NCBI GenBank assembly: GCA_020740775.1
Contig: JAHEWK010000009.1
Location: 1,674,001 to 1,738,000 of the forward strand
DNA: 64,000 bases
Direction: 5' to 3'
From: Ilyonectria destructans
Taxonomy: Eukaryota; Ascomycota; Sordariomycetes; Hypocreales; Nectriaceae
In this document: positions 33,416-45,462 of the stretch, one piece after another
Layout of the letters: every line of letters starts with the position of its first letter
Numbering within the stretch: position 1 is the first letter of the stretch
Translations under genes and position numbers: made by a program
Notes under the pieces: model-generated
The model's database searches: none
Told to the model about the DNA's origin: nothing
Seen by the model: the letters and a program-made list of their open reading frames with translations, nothing else

Positions 33416-36006
33416 ATGGCAACTGCAAATATGGAGGAAGTCGACTTCCAAACACTCATTGGCGATCTTTCCTTGGAGGAAAAGATCAGCCTGCTCTCCG
33501 GCCGAGATTTTGTTTCCACTCCGGGAGTGCTCCGCGTTGGCATCCCACCCTTAAAGGTGTGTTGTGTGCTGCAAATTGACTTGCTAGTGTATGAAATAGG
33601 CTAACTGTTGTTCCCTAGACTGTTGACTCCGTCAATGGAATCAGGCCAACTGACTTTCACGGTCAACTTTCTACAGCCTGCTTCCCCAACACAACCTGCC
33701 TGGCGTCCACATGGAACGCCGAACTCTTGGAGCGCCTGGGACAGCAAATAGCCCAACAGGCCAAGTTCAAGCATGCTCAAGTTGTGCTGGGGCCGACCAT
33801 CAACATCCACCGAGATCCTCGTGGCGGTCGCAACTTTGAGTGCCTCAGTGAAGATCCCCTGCTGTCTGGCCATCTTGGTGCCGCCGTAGTCAATGGTATC
33901 CAGAGCCAAGGCGTCGGAGCATGCCCCAAGCATTTCGTCTGCAACGACTCGGAGACGTTTCGACATTACTACAATGTCGACGCATCTCCAGATGGTCGAC
34001 CGCTGCGTGAGATTTACTTGGCTGCGTGGCAACAGCTCATCAAGAAGTCCAACCCCGTCGGTGTTATGGCTGCGTAAGTTTCCTCCTCCGTGCACAACTG
34101 GATTCAGCTAATCGTTGAAAGTTACAACAAGGTAAACGGCACCTACTGCTCTGAGAATAGCCACCTTATTGAGAAGATCCTCCGAAAGGAATGGGGTTTT
34201 GATGGCGTCGTCATGTCAGACTGGTTCGGAACTCGCTCAACTGTCCAGTCGGTTGAAGCTGGACTGGATCTGGAGATGCCGTACCCATTTTTTCGGGCCG
34301 GAAAGCTTGCGAAGGCTGTCCAAAGCGGCGAGGTCAGCGAGAAGACCATTGACGCTCGCGTGGAAAAGGTGCTCCAGATGCGCAATAGGACACGCCCTTC
34401 GCATGGAGAGGGCCCAGAGACATCAAAGATTACCGAGGAGAGCAACGCGATCGCGCGAGACCTCGCATCAGAAGGCATTGTCCTGCTCAAGAACTCCAAC
34501 AACACCCTGCCTTTCAGCATCTCCGACTCTCCAAAGATTGCAGTTATTGGAGAGTACGGACAGCGCCCCATCTTGACGGGTGGTGGCAGCGCATCTTGCG
34601 AGCCCCAGTACCGCCAAATTCCTCATGAACTGCTGCGAAAGGCTCACCCGAACCCTGACAATGTGCAGTATGCCTCTGGCGTACGCACCCGTGTCATTGT
34701 CCCAGTGGCTGAATCCGGAATTCTCACAGCCAAGAACGGTAAACAGGGCGTCGATGTGTCGTATTTCAACGACGACTCGACTGAGCCTCTGATCACCGGG
34801 GTTTTGGATGAAGCCACCATTTTTATGCTCGGGAAATACAAGCCAGGTCTAAAGATTCCGGAATCTCATCTGGAGATGTCGACGACGCTCGTTCCGAAAA
34901 CTACTGGAACACATCTACTTGCCGTTCGACATTCAGGTGCCTTTTCCCTAAATGTTGATGACGTCGAAGTCCTTTCTGGTCGAACACCTGATATTACTAC
35001 GGAGCAGTTTTTGTTCCGTCCTATTAAATACGAGACACGAATTGAGATGCCCATGGAAGCAGGAAAGGCATACCAAATGCATCTCACAATGAAGTCGCGC
35101 GAGCTTATGATCGGCGAGCCCACCCCTTACGGCGCAACTCTGTGTTTCGAGGAACAATACTCGGAAGAGGGTGCGATTGCTGAAGCGGTGGAGATCGCCT
35201 CTAAGGCCGACATCAGTCTCATTTACGTCGGCCGCAACCAGCAACACGAATCGGAAGGCTTCGACATGGACGGCATCATGCTGCCAGACAACCAGACGGC
35301 GTTGATCAAGGCAGTCACTGCGGCCTCGAAGAAGACTGTTGTTCTCCTGCATTGCGGAAACCCCGTCGATGTCAGTGGTTTCGAAGACAGCGTCGATGCC
35401 ATCGTCAACATGCACTTCCCCGGACAAGAGGGCCCAGGAGCAGTAGTCGACATCCTGACGGGCAAGATCAATCCCAGCGGACGTTTGCCGACGACCTGGT
35501 TCAAGACGCTGGAGGACTGGCCCAGCTATGGTCACTTCCCGTCTGAGAAGAAGGAGAACGGAGACATTGAGATTAGATACGCTGAGGGTCTCGCTGTTGG
35601 ATACCGAGCACCGGACCGACAAAGCCAGATCCGATGGCCATTCGGATACGGTCTATCCTATACCTCGTTCAGTTACGAAGATTTGCAGGTCACGGTCAAC
35701 AAGTCTTCATCACCAGCGACACTTACCGCCACCGTCCGCGTGACCAACACGGGACAAGTCTCGGGCAAAGAGGTCGTTCAGGCGTATGTCTGCCCTCCAA
35801 AGAGCACTCAGGTCTGGCGGCCACAGCGGGAATTGAAGGGCTTCGCCAAGACTTTGCTGGAGCCTGGCGAGTCGCGGGTAGTTACTATCGACATGGACCT
35901 GGATACTGCCTGCACCTACTGGGACGAGGTTGAGAAGGCGTGGAAACTGGAATCTGGCGAATACAAATTAGAGGCCGGAAGTTGCACTGCAGCCTTTGTT
36001 GTGTAG
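33416..36006 (+). CDS. Glycoside hydrolase family 3 beta-glucosidase
   Basis: Exons 33416-33556, 33619-34073 and 34122-36006 give 826 aa, normal for fungal GH3 with a PA14 insert. Visible are the N-terminal (alpha/beta)8 domain with G-P-T-I-N-I-H-R, G-G-R-N-F-E and K-H-F-V-C-N-D, the nucleophile motif V-V-M-S-D-W, and the PA14-like insert (about residues 390-540). The alpha/beta sandwich carries H-E-S-E-G-F-D-M with the likely acid/base Glu. A C-terminal fibronectin-III-like domain contains G-K-E-V-V-Q-A-Y-V. There is no signal peptide, so it is probably intracellular and acts on imported beta-glucosides, in keeping with the sugar transporter upstream. The usual D-G-P-N-G sugar-binding motif reads D-S-V-N-G, which may alter specificity. 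Confidence 0.92.
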
Positions 36007-36421
36007 ATTTAATTGTGTATTTGGGTTGATGAACTCGCTCGCATTGGTATAAAGAGAGCATTAGTAACCAATTCATCAGACCAAAGCCCGACTGTTGCAT
36101 ATGTATGTTATCTAATTACCGAGCTACACAGCCTCTCACGTGATGCATTCCAATGGGTAGCCAGATAACGGGCTGACTACGAGGCATCTTGAATGAGGCT
36201 GAGCTGGTCAGTTGCTTCCCCGCACTGCTGTCATCTTCTTCATCTTTTGCCGCACACAGGGAGGTTAATTTCCAAATCAACTGAGAGCTGTCGGTGAAGT
36301 CTTGCCCTTCGTAAGCCTCCGAGATCGTTCGATGAGGTGGATCTCTTGCTGGGCCTTTACGAACACGAAGTCGAGGCGACGGCGATTTCTCAGCAGCGAC
36401 ACTATTCCCCACTGACCCACC
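36007..36421. other. Intergenic, no supported gene
   Basis: Spacer and promoter region before the SesA-NACHT gene. Confidence 0.5.
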
Positions 36422-37412
36422 ATGGCCGAAGTTCTGGGAATTGCAGCCGCATCTGCGCAATTTGCTGAACTCGGCTTTAAGCTTGTCAAATTTGCCAAGG
36501 CCGTCTACGATCAGGCTCAGAACGCCCCCGAGGACATTCAGAAATGGCTCACTGAAATTGAGCAATTGAAGGAGCTTGTGGCGGATGTCGAAAGCTGTCC
36601 CACTCTTCAAACCGGTTCTATGGCCAGCATCCTTGAGAATTGCGCAGTCAATTGCCAAGAGCTTTGCAAAATACTGGAGGGAATCACCTTCTCTGCCGAC
36701 CAACCACTACATCTAAGAACATGGAAAGGTGTCGTAGGAATGGCAAAGGAGAAAGATATCTCCGGGTTGTTCGGCCAGCTTGAGCGCGCAAAGACTATGC
36801 TAGCGGTAAAAATTGGCATGGAAAGCTTGTATGTTTTATTTCCAACCGGATCTTGGAGTTGGCAAACAGCAACACTCCATTGCCTCTGGTATTCAGAGCC
36901 CCAAGCCGTCTCACCAACTTGGAACTGAAATGGATTCGTGTCTTCGGGCTTTGTTCGTGACTGATCCCATGCGAGATCGCGACGCCATCATCACCGCCAA
37001 AGGCGAGAGAACGCTAGGTACATGTGAATGGATCACATCTACAGAAGAATACAAGAGTTGGGAACAGTCATCTTCCGATCACTTGTGGATATCGGGACCG
37101 CCCCGGATGGGGAAGACATATCTCTCCATCTATCTCTCTCAACACCTCGAAGGGTTATCCCGTCTGCAGCTGAATACCGACACTGTGTTCTTCTGCTGCG
37201 AAAACACCAACGAGTCTAAGAGCACAGCCGTCAACATTTCTGATCTCCCTTTCACCACACGCGCTTGTGTTTTTATCGCCATATTAGCTACTAGGAAGTA
37301 CAAACTTTTGCTATCCTTGGCCAGCTTCATCATTCCTTTTTGTTGGCGTTGGGATTTACAACCGAGTTTAGCCGCCGGCCAGCACGTTTGCGGTGCTCAT
37401 GTCACGACGTGA
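36422..37412 (+). pseudogene. Truncated SesA-NACHT NLR-like gene
   Basis: The first exon encodes an N-terminal SesA-type domain (E-V-L-G-I-A-A-A-S-A-Q-F, then V-K-F-A-K-A-V-Y-D, W-L-T-E-I-E-Q-L-K-E-L). SesA domains trigger cell death or incompatibility when fused to STAND ATPases. A plausible intron (36806-36869) joins to Q-H-S-I-A-S-G. Further on come D-P-M-R-D-R-D-A-I and a Walker A P-loop, I-S-G-P-P-R-M-G-K-T. After F-F-C-C-E-N the homology dissolves into an unrelated hydrophobic tail ending at 37412. Walker B, the sensor motifs and the C-terminal repeats are absent. The fragment runs tail-to-tail into the F-box-like gene. It is probably a broken NLR, though a short expressed SesA regulator is possible. 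Confidence 0.65.
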
Positions 37413-39028
37413 GAGATCCGCCTCCCTTCAGTCGTGGACATCAAAAGACTCAGAGCGGCCTCATCCTTGGCCTGTAGATCATCTTCAAACTCCCACTCTC
37501 CACCCTCCCCATACCGCCTTTTCCATTCAATCCACTCCGCCCATCCTACCCACTCGCCGTCCATTTTATAGACGTAGAGGAATTCTAGGCGATACACTTT
37601 GGACATGCCGGTGCCATGTCTGTATTTATCGCCACTGGAACCTGGGGCTGGGCAGTCGAAGTATCGGAACGCGTTGTGCTCGAAGGCGTGTCTTAATACG
37701 GCGGCATCAACGTCGGCTTCGTTATCGTAATCGGGTTTCGATGGAGTTCCCTCAGCCGCTGCATCGCAAGTCTCCTTCGGCGCTTCGTTCCAAGCGCCAC
37801 GGCCAATCTTGAATACTGTCAAGGAAAGCATGGATTTGCGCCAGTGGGAAAAGATGGTGTGCCAACGAAGAGGAAATTCAACTTTTTTGATGCGCTTGTC
37901 GGGGCCTTGTGAACGCTCAATGTCCCTTCTGATATATCCTTCATTGGATATGACGATATCATCGCCCTTGTCATCCTTCCCAATCACTTCAGTACTATGA
38001 TCCATCGGCATGGGGCAAAGGGCTTGATAAAGAATATGACAGTCATCGAGGTAGAGCTCTTCAAGGCCCAAGGATGCCACCCAGTCCACCTGCCACTGAT
38101 GGCTGAACGTGTATTTTCCTAGGGCTAGAACCTTGAGTTGAGGCAATGAATCGATAAGGCGGAAATTAGCCTTGGGGTGCCAACCCCAGAAGTCGCGGCT
38201 ATACAGAGACAAAGTCCTGAGGTTGGAAGCCACCGGTGATAGCCACGTTGCTGGTAAGCTTTCAAACATGTCGAACTTCTCCGGATAGGAGCTGTTCCAC
38301 CCTCGTCTGCTACCGCTAGTCTCTGTCGTGATGTATAGTCTCATATCCGTGAGACTACCTGAGCCCAGAATGGTTTTGAAAGCATCCGAAGTCGTGAGTC
38401 GAGGGTCATTGAAGTCGGCGAGGTTCGATATGGTTAATGTAGTTAATGAGGGTGGTTGTGTGATTTTAGTCGCCGGGGTTTGTGTCGATTGATGCCCTGC
38501 AAATACAGAATGACCAAATGATTGGTCAAGCTTTCGTTGTCGCTGATTAGACCACGTACCAGCAAGGCATTGGAAAAGGGTATCGAGGATGCGATAGCGA
38601 AAGTCAACTGTCTCCTCGACGTCTCCTCTATAAGAGCTAGGGCTAGTGCAGTTTTGGTGAAAACGCAGATGCAGAGCCCTGAGATTGCGCAGAGAGCCCA
38701 GGAATGGAAGCGCAGTCAGGAATTCAGCGGGGATTTTGAAGCCCTCGCTCGTACGGTACTCGAACTCGGGGCCGATCCAGGTATCACAGGTCACTTCACG
38801 AACCAAGAGGCTCAGCTTTTCTGATTCAGCAATGGCGATGAAGTGTCCAGGAGAGTTCCCGTATGCCTGGAGTCGGAGGCTGCGGAAGGCGTATGTGGTG
38901 GCGATGAAACCGAGTTGACGATTGACGCATCGCAACGGCAGCAGGGCGAATCGCGGAAGCAGAGAGACGATGTGTGTGACGGTTTCGAGCGGCAGTGACG
39001 TCAAGCTAACTGACGGAGTGACGGACAT
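37397..39028 (-). CDS. F-box-like protein
   Basis: On the minus strand, the M at 39028 precedes S-L-T-S-L-P-L-E-T-V-T-H-I-V-S-L-L-P, an F-box-like helix pair. A long region with spaced leucine-rich strands follows (L-R-A-L-H-L-R-F, L-R-T-L-S-L-Y-S, L-K-V-L-A-L-G). A 63-nt segment at 38497-38559 with GTACGT and TTGCAG ends is probably an intron; splicing removes 21 codons and gives 522 aa. An upstream in-frame start at 39175 without splicing would give 592 aa. F-box proteins serve as substrate receptors of SCF ubiquitin ligases; the substrate is unknown. The 3' end overlaps the decayed NLR on the other strand by 16 bp. Confidence 0.7.
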   Translation of the reverse strand: MSVTPSVSLTSLPLETVTHIVSLLPRFALLPLRCVNRQLGFIATTYAFRSLRLQAYGNSPGHFIAIAESEKLSLLVREVTCDTWIGPEFEYRTSEGFKIPAEFLTALPFLGSLRNLRALHLRFHQNCTSPSSYRGDVEETVDFRYRILDTLFQCLAGTWSNQRQRKLDQSFGHSVFAGHQSTQTPATKITQPPSLTTLTISNLADFNDPRLTTSDAFKTILGSGSLTDMRLYITTETSGSRRGWNSSYPEKFDMFESLPATWLSPVASNLRTLSLYSRDFWGWHPKANFRLIDSLPQLKVLALGKYTFSHQWQVDWVASLGLEELYLDDCHILYQALCPMPMDHSTEVIGKDDKGDDIVISNEGYIRRDIERSQGPDKRIKKVEFPLRWHTIFSHWRKSMLSLTVFKIGRGAWNEAPKETCDAAAEGTPSKPDYDNEADVDAAVLRHAFEHNAFRYFDCPAPGSSGDKYRHGTGMSKVYRLEFLYVYKMDGEWVGWAEWIEWKRRYGEGGEWEFEDDLQAKDEAALSLLMSTTEGRRISHVVT

Positions 39029-40585
39029 TGTGCACATGTGTTCGCCACGCATGGATATATGTAAAGGGTGAGTTGAAGGTAGGATGATGGTGGCAACGGA
39101 GGAATGTTTCGGCGGAGAAGCATCAGCACTAGAATGTTTAAGGCAACGGTTCCTTAGCTTATCAAATGCACGCAAGCAGGTTTTATCCGTTGGTTCGCAT
39201 TAAGTGGGGTCTTGGCCGCCTTCATCCAGCCCCAAAGTCAGGCCTGAGCTCAACAGAGGTGGATACGATCAGGTTGAAGCTGACATTCGATTTCCTGGGT
39301 CTAGTTCGGTGAGCAAGAAGTAAGTAACTGCAAGAATCAGATTTGACTAAACGACAAGAGGTTTCTTGTCATTTATTCACCCGTCACCAATTTACCTGGT
39401 GTTTTGGCTATTAATATTTGCCGATTGCACGGCAAGGCGGTGCGTAGACTTGTCTAAACATAACCGAGTACTCGGATATTAAAGCAACAACGCAAATACC
39501 ATTGGGTGAACTAAGCGAGTTTTAAAAGTTGGATCAATAGGTCGGTTTATCTGCAACTCCAAGGCGCAACTCATAGCTTTTGTTAAGATCTATAGTCGCT
39601 GGCAAGCTTCATAAGCGTAAAAGAATCGTCTTCTGAGACGACGATTCTGGGATATCTGACTCTTCAACCTATACCACCAGTCTCTCTCATGGCTAGATAT
39701 GAGTTTTGACGTCTGACGAAACCCTGCCATCGCTCGGTAGCCACACGTTCAAGAGCATCTTGGAACTCGGCAAGTTTCCAGTCGTATTAATCCCCTTTGA
39801 AACGAACATGATCTTGGGTTTTAAAAGCTCGCTTCATCCTAATGGAAATAAGTAATATCGTGGATTGGTACTCAAGGCCTACCGAAACCTGGTGGATCAG
39901 GATAATGATCTTGACACAAATCCGAACTTTAGTGGCACTTCAGAAATGCTGGAGGTAACAAGCTTCATCTTCATGACATATAAGACCTAGCGTCTAACGG
40001 CTAGCCTTTTAGAGCGTACTTGAACTACGGTCTCTACATATCATCGCTGTCCAGCCTCCTAGCCAATACGTCAGATGAACTTTGCACGCCTAAGCTCTTG
40101 GCGGCTATAGGGGTGGGCCGTCACTGACGTACAAAATGTTATGATTGGCAAAAGTTGCTGTAATGATATGCTGGAGTGATCCTAGAACGAGGGAAATTTA
40201 CGAGTTCGGCTTCTTGCAGATCCATGGGTATCGCGCATCAGAAGACGTATGATACCAGGTTGCCGTTGCCCAACTAGCCATCCTGACTGAGGCCTGAAAG
40301 CGACGCAATCAGACGTCAAACAGGAATACTGAGGACCTGGCGCTTAAGGAACTGCAGTATGGAGTCTCCAATATGTCGAGCCAGCCATATCGTAAAAATA
40401 GAGGCTAAGGAGATGCGGGCCGTCCCTCGAAACTAAGAGAATTGTTGAAGGGAACGTTGTAACCTGAATGGATATGTTGAATTGAAGTGGTAGTTGTGTT
40501 ATCGCTGCTTTCCAGCAGCTTCCTAGGTACGCTGTTACTAACTGAGTAGCTCCCACCCCAGTGGGTTGTCGATCGACCTCTGTCA
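39029..40585. other. Intergenic, no supported gene
   Basis: About 1.5 kb with only short frames. Confidence 0.5.
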
Positions 40586-42595
40586 TCAAAGACAGAGCTC
40601 TAGCAGGTAGTCAAAACATTTCATGTCAATGGCAATATTGCGAGCCCGGCAGTCGTGAACAATTCCTGCCACGTGTCTACGATGGCTGTCCGTCTCGGTA
40701 GTATCTCGTTCGAATTTGTCCTTGGCGAGACCGATGTGCTTTTCTGCCAACACTGCAAATGCCGCTTCTCTCACAGCGTCGCTGACCTCTGGAGAAGGTC
40801 GACCGAATTGAAAAAGAAGTTGTTGCTTCGACTCGCTCCACTCTTTCGACTGTGCGGCCTTCTTCCATCCCTGCCAACAGACGCGATCTGGAGCAGCACC
40901 ACGATAGCGCACCTGCGCATCTCTGTATTGCAGATCTGCGTCCAAGATTGCGCGCAAGACGTTGTGGGTGTCTAGGCGGAACCGTTTTTCCGCCTCGAGA
41001 AGGGCAAATTTCCCCGATGAGTTCCGGTGCCAGGGGTCGGCTCCCCGAGCCAGCAATGAAAGCATTACCCTGAGAATGACCGATGGATCGTTTTTTGGAG
41101 TTGTGAATAGTAGAATTAGCGGAGTCTGGCCATCGTGATTGCTATGGTTTGGGTTCGCCCCATTCTCGAGTTGCATCTGTATCAAATCCTCAACCGACGA
41201 TCCTTTCTCACGCTTTCGTGATGAACACTTGATGGCTAACAGGTGCAAAACTGAATTTCCGTTCCTGTCGACTGCATTGAGGGAGGAGCCCTTGCAAAGC
41301 ATCTCGGCCAGCGTTGAGTCTGGGTCTGCGTCCGTGTCCGTGTCCAAATAGACATTCTTCAAGTAATGCATGACCAGCGACTCTCCAGAAGGTGTCGGCG
41401 TCGTGACGGAGGCTCCCTTGTCGAGAAAAACCTTGAGTATCATGCCAGCTGCTTCTTGATCGCCCCTGGCCCGTGAATCACCATATAGCCCTCTTGTTTC
41501 TGACCTGGACAAGAAAATTTGCAATGGTGTCCTGCCATCAGGCAAGTATTTGGTTACGCTGCCGCCCATTCTCAGTGCAGCGTCTATCGCTGAGAGCACA
41601 TATCTTCCTGAATATTTCTGATCCAAGAGCTTCAGAAAGGGCGTTACCCCGGCCTTGTTGGCGTGGTTGAGATTGCTGCCGGCATTGATGAGGCTCTCTG
41701 AGGTTGAACCAGGAAAGGGTGACCCGTCCATCAAAGCAGCTGATATAGCAAGATGAAGAGGTATGTCACCGTTATCATCTTGGCGATTTACGATGGCGCC
41801 GAAGTTGATTAGAAGGTTGACGAACCTGGAAGCACTCGCAACGGCCAGATGAAGTGGCGAACGCCCTCGCAAACCTTGTCCGTTCACATCCGCTCCGAAT
41901 CGGATGAACTCGTGGACAAGGCCGGCATTTCCAATGATCACGCTGTAGTGAATAGGCATATTCCCCAAGCGATCTTCCATATTTGGAGATGATCCAGTAG
42001 CAAGCAGCTGCCGTACTTTCTCCAAATCTTCGGTCATGACGGCTCGGTGAAGCTGCGTCCTGCCCTCATCATCTTGTGCATCTTGGGCGAGGTCGACAGA
42101 AGGCGGGCCAGATGTCTCGCTGAGGTCGATGATTTCGGGGCTAGAGGGTTCGGGCGAACGGTTGGTTACCGTCGCCAAGAAGGTATTCTTGTGGCTGTTT
42201 TCCTGTGTGGTTGTCCTAGGTTCGCCTTGGGAGTATGGTAATGGGGCTGGCTTTGGGGCGGCTTGGTGATGGGGGGGACTTGATGGGAGGAGATTGCGTG
42301 TGTTCCGGATAGATTTTGGGAGGAGCTTGAGGTTGGGGTTGGGCTTGGGATGGTTTTTAGTATTGTATTTCATGAATCCCCACTTCCGCAATTGACTACG
42401 ATAGGATCGTTGCCTGGTAGGCGGTGGATGTTAGCAAACTAAAGCGAATACAGGGGCGTGGTGTGAAGCGTACGATGCAATAAAGTTGTGAGTGTCTTTC
42501 ATCAACCGCATGACCTCGATAAGAGTCTTACCCTCGACATGGTAGAGGTGCCGAATCACGTCTCGGAAAAATTCCCAGTCTTTGGCCATCGCCAT
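40586..42595 (-). CDS. Clr5-domain ankyrin-repeat protein
   Basis: Exons 42474-42595 and 40586-42413 join in frame to 649 aa. The first exon plus the start of the second form a Clr5 domain: D-W-E-F-F-R-D-V-I-R-H-L-Y, L-I-E-V-M-R-L-M-K, then across the splice S-Q-R-S-Y-R-S-Q-L-R-K-W-G-F. A proline/serine-rich linker leads to at least seven ankyrin repeats (for example G-R-T-Q-L-H-R-A-V, R-S-P-L-H-L-A-V-A, G-N-S-V-L-H-L-L-A, G-Q-T-P-L-I-L-L-F). Clr5 domains are named for a fission yeast silencing protein; in filamentous fungi they are often joined to repeats and their function is unknown. The gene looks intact. Confidence 0.85.
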
Positions 42596-45462
42596 TACTT
42601 ATCCGTGCTAGGAGAGGAGGAGAGGAGAAGATGAGGAGAGAGCTTTGGAATACGAGCAGCTAGAATAGCGAACTCGGTCTATAGTCCGAGGTTGAAGATG
42701 TGCTGGAGGTTGCGAGGCACACGAGGCTGTCACGGGCAGATATTAACACCAACAGCGCAAGGCTTGATGACAGCAAAGATCCAGGATGCTTCGAGGTTGG
42801 GGAACGGCGCTGGGCAACACAATCACGGGCTGCTAGCGTATGCGAGTACAGGGGACGTAGCAATCTATGCCTGCAAGGGATGGGCTGACCGGGTTTGCGA
42901 TTGGTTAGGAGAGTTGTCTCTCTGCTACTTCCAAGCCACAAGGTGGCGAGGGACGCGGTACAAAAAACAGCGACGTCTGATTCGCTTTAGCTGCTTGGCG
43001 AAGCGCAATTTGAGGTTGCTAGCGTGTCAAGAGGAGTCGAGATGATCAAAACAATCACGGATGTAACGATACACCAACTATAACAATGGATTCCTGGTTC
43101 TCACTGACCGTTACCAGAAAATTAGACACAACCCCCGATAGGGACGACATTTTACGTTCGCTACTTGGTTACATACACATTCCACTTGGTTACTGTAAAA
43201 GTACCAATTTTTTAGAGAAGTTTTACTCTGTAGAATATGATTTTGAAATTAATATCTAATATCTGAGTAGCTGATGAGAAATCTAGTCCTTGTTGTATAT
43301 CTTTATACTAAATCGATAAGTGACAGTACTTGCCTCTAAATCCTCGCTTATGCAATAGTCTTACTGTAATCCAATCAGTTTTCACATGACATCACCCTCC
43401 TCTCTTGCATTGCAATTTTAGCGTTTCGAGGGAAGTTGGGATGTTCCAGGAAATAATCCAATGAAGTTGTTCCATCGCATCTCACTTTCCTGCTCGCCGT
43501 GGAAACGCCGGTGGCTGAGACCAGCGTCATTGTGCTATAAGACAACGGTGGAGCAGAGGCGGCATTACAAGGCGTTAAGTGGCCAGAGTCGAGTGCATTT
43601 TGCGCCATGGTTGGATTGTAGGGCCTCGACGCCGAAAGATTGTGCAAAAAGCAATTCTGTAGTGAGATTTGAAAACGTGTCGAGATACGATTGGGCCGTT
43701 CTACATCTCCCCCCAACAAATGCCCCAGCAGTGATATCTGCATTTTGCCGCCCAACAACTGCAGTTTGCAGATCGCATTGATGCCTGACTGCAACTTGCA
43801 ATTCTAATGGGCATCCGCCGCCTGATGCCCTAGAGCCTATCGATACTTTACCAAGCTGCGCGTGCCCGCCTTGAACTGCCCTTTGCAGATTGCTCCCCCA
43901 GTCGCGAACCTGCAAGAATACACGACCTCCAACCCGCCTCCGTGTTGTTGGCATTTAGTCCTCACCGGCTCCGTAGTTTCATTCATACAATGGCCGTAGT
44001 CCCTCTGCCCTGTTCGTCTCCTCCCCTCTCCATCTTTCACCGGTTCTCGTAATAAAATCTCGTCGCGTTCCCGTCGCCATGACTCTCCTTCCATCTCCTT
44101 TTACACCCGTTTACCCGCACCGTTAAACTAGAAAGTGCATCTGATCGCCAGCCCCGTACCAAGAAACGCTGCCTGTCCATTGATTGTAATTTACTTTTTC
44201 AATATGAATCCGTTAACTAGTTCTCAAAAACCTAACGATACCAAGGCCGATTCCGCCCCGGAAAGCAATGATAAGGGGTTTGTTCTCGTCGCCTTAATTC
44301 TTCTGATTCCTTCCGCTTTCCCTCTCAGTCGTCTTAGGGCATATCTGCTTTGCTTTGTTATCTCCAGCGCATGGTTCCTGCCCAACTGTTCTAATCATCT
44401 CCCTTCATTGGTTTCAGTATGTCGGCCGAGTCTCCCAATGCACTGAACACGCCTTCTCTACCCACCTCCAATTCATCCCAACCCATCAACAACTCAACCA
44501 GTATCCAGGTACAGGAACAACAATAGTCACTCAACCAACACGCCACCGCCCGTTACGAATAGTCCCACCACCCTCACCATCCCTGAAACTACCCCGAATT
44601 CTCACAGACCAACACGAGTCGCGCCAACTACTCCAGAGCTTGCTGTCATTTGGTGTTGACTTACTCGAGGATCTTGCCACCCGCCTTAAAATTACAACAA
44701 TCTACAATGGGATGCAGCCGATGGAGAGATTTATAGCCGAAACGTGCAATCGCCATGAACCAACTCCCGCTGCCACAGGGTCGGATGCAGAAGAAGTTTC
44801 TTCCAGCCCTCGAACAACTATTTCATCCTCGAAATAGAGTGAGATCAAAGTTAAAAGATGTACTGACAAGAGCATATTTCTGTCTCTTTGCACTTGTTAT
44901 TATTATTTTTCTTTATCTGCCTTGTTGCGATGAGATAGCTAGGGCACTGTTGGTACAATCAAGGGAAGGCGGGTTAAGGGCGAGGGTAGACCAGATCTGC
45001 TGCTTATAGAAGGGGACTGGTCTCCGCAGGTGTAATCATCTTTCTCCATCTCTCGTCGGCTATTTTGACGGTTCTCTTTACTCTTTCATTTGTTATACAG
45101 GAGCTTCTGCATGGGTTTTGGGGTTTCTCTTGGTCTATACAAAAGTACCTCGCTGTATATTCATACAGGTTTTAACTTTTTCAAGTTGAAAAGCTTGATA
45201 TTTGGTCATCGTGGTAGCATTGGGTAGGAAATGCTTGAATTGTGGAAAAAACTGTATTTTTTTGACCTTGTGCCGGCAACTTGCTCACCTTGAGGGAGCA
45301 GACAGAAGTGAGATTAGAGGGACCACGGACAACTATATAACTGACATTATCCCATCTCCAGCTACTTGTATAAACTAGAAACCACAACTTTTCTGAAATT
45401 CCAGAGGCCTTTTACTACCCCTCCGATCTTACGCTGAAACTACAACTTCCAGGACGAGGAAT
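42596..45462. other. Intergenic, no firmly supported gene
   Basis: Nearly 2.9 kb. A weak candidate begins at 44419 with M-S-A-E-S-P-N-A-L-N and changes frame towards a charged segment ending at 44837 (D-L-L-E-D-L-A-T-R-L-K). No splice scheme joins the parts without a frame error, so it is not called. Confidence 0.4.

Noticed and set aside
34948..35622. 224-codon frame antisense to the GH3 gene
   Set aside because: Shadow of a strongly supported beta-glucosidase exon.
43375..43794. 139-codon minus-strand frame
   Set aside because: Some protein-like sequence near its end, but no domain, start context or intron support.
44355..44837. 160-codon plus-strand frame and a start at 44419 as a small gene
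   Set aside because: The protein-like N-terminus and C-terminus lie in different frames and no splice choice joins them; evidence too weak to call.
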